A stretch of DNA of 23,960 nucleotides from Porphyromonadaceae bacterium UBA7207 (GTDB taxonomy: Bacteria > Bacteroidota > Bacteroidia > Bacteroidales > Muribaculaceae): NCBI GenBank assembly GCA_002490635.1, contig DKUJ01000015.1, positions 68,574 to 92,533 of the forward strand. The letters are read 5' to 3'. The notes below the pieces were generated by a model. It was not told the origin of the DNA. It made no database searches and worked only from the letters and a program-made list of their open reading frames with translations. Position 1 is the first letter of the stretch. Every line of letters begins with the position of its first letter. Both the position numbers and the translations under genes were made by a program. Positions 1 through 8,239 of this stretch are shown piece by piece.

Positions 1-22
1 AATTAGTCTTAATCTTTGGCAT
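1..22 (-). CDS. rpmI: 50S ribosomal protein bL35, N-terminal fragment
   Basis: Only the first seven codons and one base fall inside the window. Read on the minus strand they give MPKIKTN, the characteristic start of bL35. The position directly after infC, in the order thrS-infC-rpmI, matches the conserved operon that normally continues to rplT. The rest of the gene lies beyond base 1. The identification rests on the short peptide plus gene order, which together are quite specific. Confidence 0.88.
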
Positions 23-50
23 TGGTTGGTTGATGTTATTTAGTTTCGAT

Positions 51-77
51 GCTTGCACCCCGGATGGGGGTGCAGGC
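51..77 (-). promoter_or_regulatory. Hairpin between infC and rpmI
   Basis: TGCACCCC at 54-61 pairs with GGGGTGCA at 67-74 around a 5-base loop. The stem extends outward by two more pairs past one mismatch. It sits 5 bases after the infC stop codon and about 30 bases before the rpmI start. No T-run follows it on the minus strand, so it is not a classical terminator. In other bacteria L20 autoregulates infC-rpmI-rplT through RNA structures; a similar role, mRNA processing or partial attenuation is possible here (inference). Confidence 0.5.
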
Positions 78-82
78 ATTTT

Positions 83-691
83 CTATTTCTTCTTGGGGCT
101 GATCATTATAATCATCCTCTTACCTTCGAGCTGAGGCATCTGCTCTACTTTTCCGAAGTCCTCGAGGTCGTTTGCGAATCTCAGCAACAACACCTCGCCC
201 TGTTCCTTGAACAGGATGGAACGGCCTTTGAAGAACACATATGCCTTCACCTTGGCACCTTCCTGAAGGAAGCCCTGGGCATGCTTGAGCTTGAAGTTAT
301 AGTCGTGGTCGTCGGTCTGGGGGCCGAATCGTATTTCCTTCACCACCACTTTGGTAGCCTTGGCTTTGATTTCCTTGGCTTTCTTCTTCTGCTGGTAAAG
401 ATATTTCTGGTAGTCGAGTATCTTACAAACCGGTGGATCGGCCTGTGCGGAAATCTCCACCAGATCGAGTTCGAGGTCGACGGCCATGCGGCGGGCGTCC
501 TGAATGGAATATATACCGGGGGTGAGGTTGTCGCCCACCAAACGCACCTGTGAGGCACGGATGTGCTCATTGATGTTGTTCGGCGCCTGCTTCTGCTGGC
601 GAGGGTCTCGCCGCTGACCTATTGGTCTGCGGGGGCCGGAGGGTGCTCCGGGACGGGGTCCACCGGGGTGGAAGGGTGGTTTTTTATCCAT
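83..691 (-). CDS. infC: Translation initiation factor IF-3
   Basis: The 202-residue protein binds the 30S subunit and controls start-codon and initiator-tRNA selection. The IF3 N-domain begins near residue 38 (INEHIRASQVRLVG) and carries DLVEIS and PPVCKILDY. The C-domain begins near residue 117 with VKEIRFGPQTDDHDYNFKLK and ends in the typical PKKK tail. About 37 residues rich in Pro, Arg and Gln precede the N-domain, longer than the usual few residues. The ATG at 691 is used because it lies 9 bases after the thrS stop and no other ATG precedes the conserved core. IF-3 genes often use rare start codons, so a shorter protein starting at a non-ATG codon is possible. It is co-transcribed with thrS and rpmI. 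Confidence 0.95.
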   Translation of the reverse strand: MDKKPPFHPGGPRPGAPSGPRRPIGQRRDPRQQKQAPNNINEHIRASQVRLVGDNLTPGIYSIQDARRMAVDLELDLVEISAQADPPVCKILDYQKYLYQQKKKAKEIKAKATKVVVKEIRFGPQTDDHDYNFKLKHAQGFLQEGAKVKAYVFFKGRSILFKEQGEVLLLRFANDLEDFGKVEQMPQLEGKRMIIMISPKKK

Positions 692-700
692 TCAGTAGTT

Positions 701-2638
701 TTATTGGTTTGTCTGCGCACGCACTTCGTCGGCAATGCGGCCTGCAAAGGTAGCAATTTTCATTGAACCAAGGTCGCCTTCGCCAGGTTTTCTTACAGAA
801 ACTTCGCCCTGCGACTCTTCTTTCTCTCCCACAATCAGCATGTAGGGTACGCGCTGCAGCTGGTTATCGCGGATTTTGCGGCCGAGGGTCTCATTGCGGT
901 CGTCGATGGTGAGACGCACTTCGGCATCCTCGAGTTCTGCAGCCACACGGCGTGCATAATCGAGATATTTGTCGCTCACGGGAATCACCACAGCCTGCTG
1001 GGGAGCCAGCCACAATGGGAAATGTCCGGCGGTGTGTTCCAGAAGCACGGCCACAAAGCGTTCCATGGAACCGAAAGGCGCACGGTGAATCATCACCGGG
1101 CGGTGACGGGCATTGTCGGAACCGGTGTACTCGAGTTCGAAGCGTTCGGGAAGGTTGTAGTCCACCTGAATTGTTCCGAGCTGCCAGCGGCGGCCGATAG
1201 CATCCTTGACCATGAAGTCGAGCTTGGGGCCGTAGAAAGCGGCCTCTCCAAGTTCGGTGCGGGCATTAAGGCCCTTTTCGGCGCAGGCATCGATAATGGC
1301 CTGTTCGGCAAGATGCCAGTTTTCATCGCTGCCGATATACTTCTCCTTGTGCTCGGGATCGCGGAGGCTGATCTGCGCTTCGAAATTTTCGAAGTTGAGG
1401 CACTTGAAGATGTACAGGATAATATCCATCACTTTCAGGAACTCGTCCTTTATCTGGTCGGGAGCGCAGAAAATGTGGGCATCGTCCTGAGTAAAGCCAC
1501 GCACGCGGGTCAGACCATGAAGCTCGCCGCTCTGCTCGTAGCGGTAAACTGTTCCGAATTCGGCCAGTCGCAGGGGCAGATCGCGGTAGGAGCGCGGAAG
1601 TGCGCGGAAAATCTCGCAGTGGTGGGGGCAGTTCATCGGCTTGAGCAGGTACTCTTCGCCTTCCTCGGGGGTGTGGATGGGCTGGAAAGAGTCCTTGCCG
1701 TATTTGGCGTAGTGGCCGGAGGTCACATAAAGCTGTTTGTTGCCTATATGGGGGGTTATAACCTGCTGGTAGCCATAGCGGCGCTGGATTTTGCGCAGGA
1801 ACTGTTCGAGGCGGTCGCGCAGGGCTGCTCCTTTGGGAAGCCACAATGGCAGGCCGGCACCTACTTTGGCAGAGAACGCGAACAGTTCCATTTCCTTGCC
1901 GAGCTTGCGGTGGTCGCGTTTCTTCGCCTCCTCCAGAAGTGCCAGATACTCGTCGAGCATCGACTTCTTGGGGAAGGTTACGCCATAGACACGTACCAGC
2001 TGGGGACGTTTTTCATCGCCACGCCAGTAAGCTCCTGCCAGCGACATCACCTTCACGGCCTTGATAGGCGCGGTGGACGGGAGATGCGGGCCACGGCAAA
2101 GGTCGGTGAACTCCCCTTGGGTATAGGTGGTTATGTGTCCGTCCTCCAGCTCGGAAATAAGCTCGCACTTATATGTTTCGTCGCGTTTGCCGAAGAAGTC
2201 CAGCGCATCGGCTTTGGATATGTCGGCACGCACAATCTGCTGGTTCTGCTTTGCCAGTTCGAGCATCTTTGCCTCGATTTTGGCAAAATCGGCAGATGTG
2301 AGGGTGTGTTCGCCCGGGTCGATATCGTAGTAGAAACCGTTTTCTATCGCCGGACCGATGCCGAATTTCACACCGGGATATAAAATCTGCAGTGCTTCGG
2401 CAAGAAGATGTGCCGAGCTGTGCCAGAAAGCGTGTTTTCCTTCGGGGTCTTCCCACTTGAAGAGTTTCACGGCAGCGTCGGCGGTGATGGGGCGTGTCAG
2501 ATCCCACTCTTTGCCGTCGACAGTGGCGGCAAGCACTTCGCGTGCGAGACGGCCGGAAATGCTCTCAGCGATCTGGAGGGGCGTAACACCCGCTTCAAAT
2601 TCCTTGACGCTATTATCGGGAAAAGTGATTGAAATCAT
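701..2638 (-). CDS. thrS: Threonyl-tRNA synthetase
   Basis: The 645-residue cytoplasmic enzyme charges tRNA-Thr. An N-terminal TGS domain (about 1-62) is followed by the editing domain with HSSAH at 73-77. The class II catalytic core carries MNCPHH (335-340, with zinc ligand Cys337) and a motif 2 region around RGFTQDDAH. The C-terminal anticodon-binding domain begins after about residue 540. Length and domain order are standard. The open frame extends 22 codons further upstream, but MISITFPDNS is the family start, and the upstream part would run into the promoter. It is the first gene of thrS-infC-rpmI and ends 9 bases before infC. Confidence 0.97.
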   Translation of the reverse strand: MISITFPDNSVKEFEAGVTPLQIAESISGRLAREVLAATVDGKEWDLTRPITADAAVKLFKWEDPEGKHAFWHSSAHLLAEALQILYPGVKFGIGPAIENGFYYDIDPGEHTLTSADFAKIEAKMLELAKQNQQIVRADISKADALDFFGKRDETYKCELISELEDGHITTYTQGEFTDLCRGPHLPSTAPIKAVKVMSLAGAYWRGDEKRPQLVRVYGVTFPKKSMLDEYLALLEEAKKRDHRKLGKEMELFAFSAKVGAGLPLWLPKGAALRDRLEQFLRKIQRRYGYQQVITPHIGNKQLYVTSGHYAKYGKDSFQPIHTPEEGEEYLLKPMNCPHHCEIFRALPRSYRDLPLRLAEFGTVYRYEQSGELHGLTRVRGFTQDDAHIFCAPDQIKDEFLKVMDIILYIFKCLNFENFEAQISLRDPEHKEKYIGSDENWHLAEQAIIDACAEKGLNARTELGEAAFYGPKLDFMVKDAIGRRWQLGTIQVDYNLPERFELEYTGSDNARHRPVMIHRAPFGSMERFVAVLLEHTAGHFPLWLAPQQAVVIPVSDKYLDYARRVAAELEDAEVRLTIDDRNETLGRKIRDNQLQRVPYMLIVGEKEESQGEVSVRKPGEGDLGSMKIATFAGRIADEVRAQTNQ

Positions 2639-2701
2639 ATATACTTTATTGAGATACAGAGATTTGAGCCTCCGCCACAGCATCAGCATACAAATCAGCC
2701 G

Positions 2702-2733
2702 CAAAGATAAGCATTTTAACTGATTGCCACAAC
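2702..2733 (-). promoter_or_regulatory. Promoter of thrS-infC-rpmI
   Basis: The minus strand reads GTTG, 20 bases, then TATCTTTG (2709-2702). This fits the Bacteroidota sigma factor consensus TTTG-N19-21-TAnnTTTG with one mismatch in the upstream box. The predicted transcript starts near 2695, giving a leader of roughly 57 bases before the ATG at 2638. Confidence 0.72.
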
Positions 2734-2784
2734 AGCAGACTCAATTTCCATCCATTCCGAAGGTGGCACATATTCTTTCTTTTT

Positions 2785-4788
2785 TCAGCGGGTGCGGCCG
2801 AGGATGAGAGCAGAGACGGGAGCCACTACCACGGTTCCGCCACGGCTGGTGTCGAGTCCGTCGGCGTTGATCTGTCCGTCGCGTGCTATAACGGTCCACT
2901 CACCGCGGGGAATACGTGCCGCGAAAGGTATATCGGAGCCGTTGAACACAATCTTGATTTCCTTGAAGCTGTCGCCGTTGGCATTGTTCTTCAGCGAATA
3001 GGATATCACATTGGGCGATGCAATGCTGTCGAACACCAGATTGCGCGCGATATCCTCGGCTGTGGTCATGCGGAAAGCGGGGTGCCCGTTGCGCAGGCGT
3101 ATCAGCTCACGATAGTAGTTGAATTGTTCGGCATTGGAGGTTTTGAGATTCCAGTCGATGGCGTTCACCGAGTCGGGGCTGCGATAGGTGTTGTGGATGC
3201 CTTTCTTGTTGCGGAACACCTCTTCGCCGGCAAACATGAAAGGTGTACCCTGCGAGGTGAACACTATTGTCTGCGCCAGACGCGCTGCGCGCTGGCGGTC
3301 GGCTTCGGAGGCATCGGGCATGGATGCCGCCAGCTTGTCGGTAAGGGAAAGGTCGTCGTGGCAGCTTACATAATTGATTATCTGCGTGGGTGCAGAGGCA
3401 TAGGCGAACCGTGAGTTGTTACCCTTGCTGTAGTCGACCTGAGGATGTGCCGTGGCGGCCACGATGCCGATTTTCACAGTCTCCTCATTTCCGGGCTTAC
3501 CGGTTGCGAAACCGCGGTCGGCGGCATTGCTGTAGTGGCCCTTCACTGCATCCCTGAGGTCGTCGGAGAACACGGCGATGCCTGTCATGCGTGCCACATT
3601 CTCCTTGAGAGCTCGCTGTTCTGCGGGCAGAGGCGAATCGCCGGCAGTCCAGCCCTCGCCATATACAAAAATCGAAGGATTGATTTCCTTGAGTTCACGG
3701 GCGACACGATTCATTGTCTCTATGTCGTGGATACCCATGAGGTCGAAGCGGAAACCGTCGATATGGAATTCCTTTGCCCAGTATTTCACTGAATTGACAA
3801 TGAAGTCGCTCATCATCCTGCGCTCGGAGGCTGTCTCGTTGCCACAGCCGGAGGCATCGGAATACGAACCGTCGGGACGGTGACGGTAGAAATATCCCGG
3901 AGCCGTGAGCGAGAAGTTGGAATCGTCGTTGTTGGCGGTGTGGTTGTAGACCACGTCCATTATCACACCGATGCCGGCATCATGGAGGGCCTTGACCATT
4001 TCTTTCATTTCCCGGATACGAACCGACGGATCGGAGGGGTCGGTCGAGTAGCTCCCTTCGGGTGCATTGTAGTTATAGGGGTCGTATCCCCAGTTATACT
4101 CATTGGCGGGAAGGTTGGCCTCATCTACGGAGTTGTAATCGTAGGACGGAAGAATGTGCACGTGCGTGATGCCCAGCTCTCGCAGATGGTCTAAGCCGGT
4201 GGGGGCACCGGAATCATTGCTTGTGCCGTTTTCTGTCATTGCCAGAAACTTCCCTTTATGCACTATGCCGCTCGACGGATGGATGCTGAAATCGCGATGG
4301 TGCATCTCGTAGATAACGGCATCGGTAATGGCGGCTGTCTGCGGCCCACGGTCGTTGCTCCAGCCTTCGGGATCGGTAGCGGACATATCGATTATTGCGG
4401 CACGCCTGCCGTTGGTGCCCACGGCCTTGGCCCAGACTCCCGGCGTCTCCGCCATGAATCCATGGCCGGCATCGACCCGGAAGGTGTAGAATTTACCCAG
4501 CAGTTTCTGTGGCACCGAAGCCCGCCAGGTTCCGTTTTCACCTTTTGTCATGTGAAGGGTGTCCACAGGCGCACTGTTGCGGTCGGTGGGATATAGGAGC
4601 ACTTCTGCAGCCTTTGCTTCAGGGCTCCACAATGTGAAGTGGGTGCCGGCATTGTCGACCATCAGTTCAAGGTCGTCGCCCTGATAGTCGGGCCACGAAG
4701 CATAGCGGCTGTCGGAATCGGCGGCATTCATGGTAATAGCGGCAACGCCGAAAAAAATTCCGGCGATGGGACGGATAAAGTTTTGCAT
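2785..4788 (-). CDS. pulA: Secreted type I pullulanase (GH13)
   Basis: The 667-residue alpha-glucan debranching enzyme hydrolyses alpha-1,6 branches in pullulan, starch or glycogen. The first ~22 residues form a signal peptide ending near MNA-AD, so the protein is exported; there is no lipobox. A CBM48-like beta-domain (about 40-130) precedes the GH13 barrel. The type I pullulanase signature YNWGYDP is at 231-237, DVVYNH at 278-283, the nucleophile Asp349 in GFRFD, the acid/base Glu378 in YGEGW, and the stabilising Asp478 in SCHDD. A beta-sandwich domain closes the protein. It lies 58 bases after a small secreted protein gene and has no convincing promoter of its own, so the two may share a transcript. 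It is not in an obvious SusCD-type locus within the window. Confidence 0.93.
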   Translation of the reverse strand: MQNFIRPIAGIFFGVAAITMNAADSDSRYASWPDYQGDDLELMVDNAGTHFTLWSPEAKAAEVLLYPTDRNSAPVDTLHMTKGENGTWRASVPQKLLGKFYTFRVDAGHGFMAETPGVWAKAVGTNGRRAAIIDMSATDPEGWSNDRGPQTAAITDAVIYEMHHRDFSIHPSSGIVHKGKFLAMTENGTSNDSGAPTGLDHLRELGITHVHILPSYDYNSVDEANLPANEYNWGYDPYNYNAPEGSYSTDPSDPSVRIREMKEMVKALHDAGIGVIMDVVYNHTANNDDSNFSLTAPGYFYRHRPDGSYSDASGCGNETASERRMMSDFIVNSVKYWAKEFHIDGFRFDLMGIHDIETMNRVARELKEINPSIFVYGEGWTAGDSPLPAEQRALKENVARMTGIAVFSDDLRDAVKGHYSNAADRGFATGKPGNEETVKIGIVAATAHPQVDYSKGNNSRFAYASAPTQIINYVSCHDDLSLTDKLAASMPDASEADRQRAARLAQTIVFTSQGTPFMFAGEEVFRNKKGIHNTYRSPDSVNAIDWNLKTSNAEQFNYYRELIRLRNGHPAFRMTTAEDIARNLVFDSIASPNVISYSLKNNANGDSFKEIKIVFNGSDIPFAARIPRGEWTVIARDGQINADGLDTSRGGTVVVAPVSALILGRTR

Positions 4789-4846
4789 GTCAGATTATAG
4801 TTACTTGAATCACTCGAAATTAGGTTATAGCCGCACATAAGGCCGG

Positions 4847-5155
4847 TCACTTCACCATAATCCTTGCAGTTGTTGTGCCGGCACGGACAATGTAGCAACC
4901 GGCAGCAAGCTCGAAGCGGACGTCGGAATGGCCTTCGACTCTTCCTCCAGCCACCCGTGTGCCTGTAATGGCATAGATTTCCACCTCTGCGGAAGCTTCG
5001 GACGAATTATCCAATTCGACGGCTCCCATCTGTACGGTTATGGTGCAGTCGGGCGTACGCACCGGCTCCTCCACCACATTGCGCACTACATCGGCGGCAT
5101 ATGCCGGTGCGGCACATGCTGCCAGAAACAGCGCTATGTACTGGAGAGTCTTCAT
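4847..5155 (-). CDS. Small secreted protein with type IX sorting-like C-terminal domain
   Basis: The 102-residue protein starts with a signal peptide (1-20, ending APAYA). Residues 57-102 match the layout of type IX secretion (Por) C-terminal domains: VEIYAITGTRV, a short beta stretch, then GCYIVRA and a final strand ending in Lys. Only about 35 residues separate the two parts, so there is no room for a cargo domain. The ATG at 5155 was chosen because it begins the signal peptide and lies just downstream of a good promoter; the frame stays open 27 codons further, through that promoter. Exact function is unknown. It may be an outer-surface protein, a decayed remnant of a larger secreted protein, or a carrier domain. 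Confidence 0.72.
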   Translation of the reverse strand: MKTLQYIALFLAACAAPAYAADVVRNVVEEPVRTPDCTITVQMGAVELDNSSEASAEVEIYAITGTRVAGGRVEGHSDVRFELAAGCYIVRAGTTTARIMVK

Positions 5156-5175
5156 GGTTTTATGCTTAGCTGATA

Positions 5176-5207
5176 CAAAGCTATCACATATGTCTAAAAA
5201 CGGCAAA
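5176..5207 (-). promoter_or_regulatory. Promoter of the small secreted protein (and possibly pulA)
   Basis: The minus strand reads TTTG (5207-5204), 20 bases, TAGCTTTG (5183-5176), an exact match to TTTG-N19-21-TAnnTTTG. The ATG of the small protein lies about 20 bases downstream of the -7 element, so the leader is very short. No separate promoter of this quality is seen before pulA. Confidence 0.83.
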
Positions 5208-5249
5208 CTTCTTAACAATAAATAACCATACAGCACACAGTTACGGCCT

Positions 5250-5283
5250 CAACGAAAGTAAGGCACCGATTAAAGTGCCTTAC
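5250..5283 (-). terminator. Probable terminator of the glycine cleavage operon
   Basis: A perfect 9-bp stem, GTAAGGCAC (5258-5266) with GTGCCTTAC (5275-5283), has an 8-base loop. On the minus strand it is followed by TTTCGTTG, a weak T-run. It lies about 180 bases after the lpdA stop and just upstream of the promoter at 5176-5207, the expected place to isolate the two units. Confidence 0.62.
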
Positions 5284-5462
5284 CCACGTTTCAACTATTT
5301 CTATTTATGACCTCCGGCAACGGGCATCACTGTCAGATGGCCGAAGCAAGCGCACTATGCAGTGCCTGTTCTCTTTCCTTTATAAGCATAACAAGCCAGT
5401 GTGATGTATTCCAACGGTCTTGTGCTAAAGTTTGTTAGAGAATGGAAGCCATAAACGTGATA

Positions 5463-6773
5463 TCACAATGCGGCAAGCAGCAGTTCGCTCAACGATGGAT
5501 GCGCATGCACAACACGGGCAAGGTCGCCGCAGGTCATGCCGGCGGCTATGACCACGGCTGCCTCGGCAACAAGGTCGGCTGCGTGGCTACCCACGACATG
5601 GCAACCGAGAATGCGGCCACTGTCGCCATCGCAGACCAATTTCAACAGTCCGCTGCCATGCCCTTCGGCAAGTGCTTTTCCATTGGCGGCATAGGGCACC
5701 TTGCGAGCCATGGCTTGCGGATATAGTTCGCGGGCAGCTTCTACAGTGAGTCCTACTGTTGCCAGTTCAGGCTCGGTGAACACCACGGCAGGTACGACCG
5801 ATAGGCTCTGCGAAAATCCCAGCGCTACTTTCGCCTGCGCCGATGCCGCGTGAGCGAGCATACACAAGCCGTTGACATCGCCGGCGGCATATATTCCGGG
5901 CGCCGACGTGGCCATAGTGGCTGGGTCGACTGCTATGAAGCCCCGGCCATCAAGCCGCACGCCCGCGGCGTCGAGTCCCTGCGGCAGCACAGGTCTGCGC
6001 CCGACTGCTGCCAGAACGGTACCTGCGGCAAATGTGTCCTTGCCTTTGCGTGTGCTGTAGCTTACAGTCCTGTCTGCACCGATTTCCTCCACGGCGGCAC
6101 CAAGCACAAAGCCCACTCCTCGTCTGGAAAGAGACGTGCGCAGACGTTTTGCCAGTTCGGCATCGACACCCGGAAGCACCTCCTTGCAGTATTCGAACAC
6201 GGTGACATCAACGCCGAAAGCATTCAGAACCGATGCGAATTCAAGACCTATCACCCCGCCGCCGACAATAGCCACGGGCCCGGCAGGCAACGATTCAGAA
6301 GCCAGCAGCATGTCGCTGTCGATGGCATATTCGGCGCCGGCACATCGAAGTTGCGCGGGACGCGACCCGCTGGCAATGAGTATGGTATCGGCTGAATATT
6401 CCGTTCCGGCAGCCTCCACAACTCCTCCGCCTTTCAGCGAAGCTTCCGCGTTGATTACCTCCACTCCGGCAAGCGACGCCGAAATGTCGGCGCGCAGGTC
6501 GGCCACGATTCCGTCGGCACGGCGTTTGGCCTGCCCATAATCAGCCTTGACTTCGCTGACGCCGATTCCGAATTCACCGGCACTGCCGATATCGAGAATC
6601 CTCGCGGCGGCTGCGCACATGCATTTCGTGGGAATACACCCGCGGTTGAGGCATGTACCCCCGAGATAGTCCTTCTCGAAAAGAGCCACGGAACTTCCGG
6701 CGACAGCGGCCCGGGCAGCCACTTCATAGCCCCCGGGGCCACCGCCGATTATAACAATATTATAGTGCTTCAT
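5463..6773 (-). CDS. lpdA: Dihydrolipoamide dehydrogenase (glycine cleavage L protein / E3)
   Basis: The 436-residue FAD enzyme reoxidises the dihydrolipoyl arm of the H protein using NAD+. An N-terminal FAD-binding GGGPGG motif (10-15) precedes the redox disulfide in GGTCLNRGCIPTK (Cys41 and Cys46). A second Rossmann motif IVGGGVIGLEFAS binds NAD. Near the C-terminus, HAHPSLSE supplies the catalytic His425 and Glu430. It is slightly shorter than the usual ~450-470 residues. Its ATG overlaps the gcvPB stop by 4 bases (ATGA), indicating translational coupling, and it is the last gene of the operon. Its placement suggests a dedicated glycine-cleavage E3, although such enzymes can serve other lipoyl complexes. 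Confidence 0.95.
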   Translation of the reverse strand: MKHYNIVIIGGGPGGYEVAARAAVAGSSVALFEKDYLGGTCLNRGCIPTKCMCAAAARILDIGSAGEFGIGVSEVKADYGQAKRRADGIVADLRADISASLAGVEVINAEASLKGGGVVEAAGTEYSADTILIASGSRPAQLRCAGAEYAIDSDMLLASESLPAGPVAIVGGGVIGLEFASVLNAFGVDVTVFEYCKEVLPGVDAELAKRLRTSLSRRGVGFVLGAAVEEIGADRTVSYSTRKGKDTFAAGTVLAAVGRRPVLPQGLDAAGVRLDGRGFIAVDPATMATSAPGIYAAGDVNGLCMLAHAASAQAKVALGFSQSLSVVPAVVFTEPELATVGLTVEAARELYPQAMARKVPYAANGKALAEGHGSGLLKLVCDGDSGRILGCHVVGSHAADLVAEAAVVIAAGMTCGDLARVVHAHPSLSELLLAAL

Positions 6774-8239
6774 CTGGGTTCCATGAGTTCGGCATAGGTG
6801 AGACAGGGTTCCAGCGCGGCCTTGTCCTCGTCGGGATGGCTCACCGGAGTATCGTACGGAGCGTTTTTCACAAACTCCGGATTCTCCTTGGCTTCATGGG
6901 CGATAGCGCGCATGGCCTCGATGAAGGCATCGAGTGTCTCAGGACTTTCTGTCTCGGTGGGTTCCACCATGAGGCTTTCATGGAAAAGCAGAGGAAAGTA
7001 GATGGTGGGGGCATGGAAACCATAATCGAGCAAACGCTTGGCCACATTCAGGGTGGTCACGCCACCGCTTTTGTCTATCAGCCCGTCGAACACGAACTCG
7101 TGCTTGCAGGGGCCGTCGATGGGCAGAAGATACAGGTCCTTGAGGCTCTCTTTAACATAGTTGGCGTTGAGAGTGGCCAGAGGCCCCACCCAAGCAAGCC
7201 CTTCGGCACCCATTGTGAGTATATATGCCAGAGCCTTTATATACACTGTATAATTTCCCAGCCATGAGCTGACGCGTCCGAAAGCCTCGTTGCCACACTC
7301 CACGGTCAGTTTACCTTCGGCATCCTCCACTACCCTCGGATTCGGCAGGTATTGTTCCAGACCGGCACGGACGCCCACCGGGCCTGCTCCGGGACCACCT
7401 CCGCCATGCGGCGTAGCGAAAGTCTTGTGCAGGTTGATGTGCATCACATCGAAGCCCATGTCGCCCGGGCGGGCTATTCCCAGCATCGGGTTAAGGTTCG
7501 CCCCGTCGTAGTAGAGAAGTGCTCCGGCATCGTGCACCAGCGAGGCTATCTGCGGGATGCCTTTCTCAAACATGCCTACGGTGTTGGGGTTGGTCATCAT
7601 GAGCGCGGCCACCGTGGAGTCGAGTTTGCCGGCAAGATCGTCGATGTCGACAGTGCCGTCGGCGAGGCTCTTCACCTCCACCACCTCGAATCCGGCCATG
7701 GCGGCGCTGGCCGGGTTGGTTCCGTGCGCACTGTCGGGAACCAGAACGCGGGTGCGTGTCTCATCGCCCTTGCCCAGGAAATAGCGGCGTATCACCATAA
7801 GCCCGGTGTACTCACCATGGGCACCGGCGAAAGGATTCAGTGAAAACTCGGCCATGCCTCCCACTTCGGCCAAGGCCTTCTCGAGGGTGCGGTAGATTTT
7901 CAGAGCGCCCTGCACGCTGTCGGCGGGCTGCGCCGGGTGCAGATTCTCTACAGCGGCATCGGCCACGGCAGCCTCGTCGACCTTGGGATTGTATTTCATG
8001 GTGCACGACCCAAGAGGATAGAAGCCGGTGTCGACACCGAAGTTGTTGGTCGAGGAATTGGTGTAGTGGCGCACAACCGTAGGCTCATCCACTTCCGGCA
8101 GCTCCGGGGCCGTCTCCCGCAGCAAACCTTCGGGCAGTGTGCATGCGCTGTGGCTGTAGTTGTAGCTGGGAAGATCGGCTCCGTGGCGTCCCGGCCTGGA
8201 AAGCTCGAATATCAGTTTGTCGTACAGTTTACGGTTCAT
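6770..8239 (-). CDS. gcvPB: Glycine dehydrogenase (decarboxylating) subunit 2
   Basis: The 489-residue PLP-binding half of the split P protein decarboxylates glycine and passes the aminomethyl group to lipoyl-H. The pyridoxal lysine is Lys272 in INLHKTFATPHGGGGPG. Other family motifs are SCTMKYNPK (78-86) and AHGTNPASAAM (171-181). Length is normal for the split form. It overlaps gcvPA and lpdA by 4 bases each in ATGA junctions, so the subunits should be made in matched amounts. Confidence 0.96.
   Translation of the reverse strand: MNRKLYDKLIFELSRPGRHGADLPSYNYSHSACTLPEGLLRETAPELPEVDEPTVVRHYTNSSTNNFGVDTGFYPLGSCTMKYNPKVDEAAVADAAVENLHPAQPADSVQGALKIYRTLEKALAEVGGMAEFSLNPFAGAHGEYTGLMVIRRYFLGKGDETRTRVLVPDSAHGTNPASAAMAGFEVVEVKSLADGTVDIDDLAGKLDSTVAALMMTNPNTVGMFEKGIPQIASLVHDAGALLYYDGANLNPMLGIARPGDMGFDVMHINLHKTFATPHGGGGPGAGPVGVRAGLEQYLPNPRVVEDAEGKLTVECGNEAFGRVSSWLGNYTVYIKALAYILTMGAEGLAWVGPLATLNANYVKESLKDLYLLPIDGPCKHEFVFDGLIDKSGGVTTLNVAKRLLDYGFHAPTIYFPLLFHESLMVEPTETESPETLDAFIEAMRAIAHEAKENPEFVKNAPYDTPVSHPDEDKAALEPCLTYAELMEPR

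Larger units (their letters stand above)
5156..5462. other. Intergenic region between lpdA and the small secreted protein
   Basis: These 307 bases hold the promoter at 5176-5207 and the hairpin at 5250-5283. The remaining 180 bases next to lpdA contain only short weak inverted repeats, such as GCACT/AGTGC around 5350. I see no plausible reading frame, tRNA or recognisable RNA family in this part. Confidence 0.6.

Noticed and set aside
1022..2383. A 453-codon open frame on the plus strand, opposite thrS
   Set aside because: It is a shadow of the thrS coding frame, with no recognisable domain, promoter or start context.
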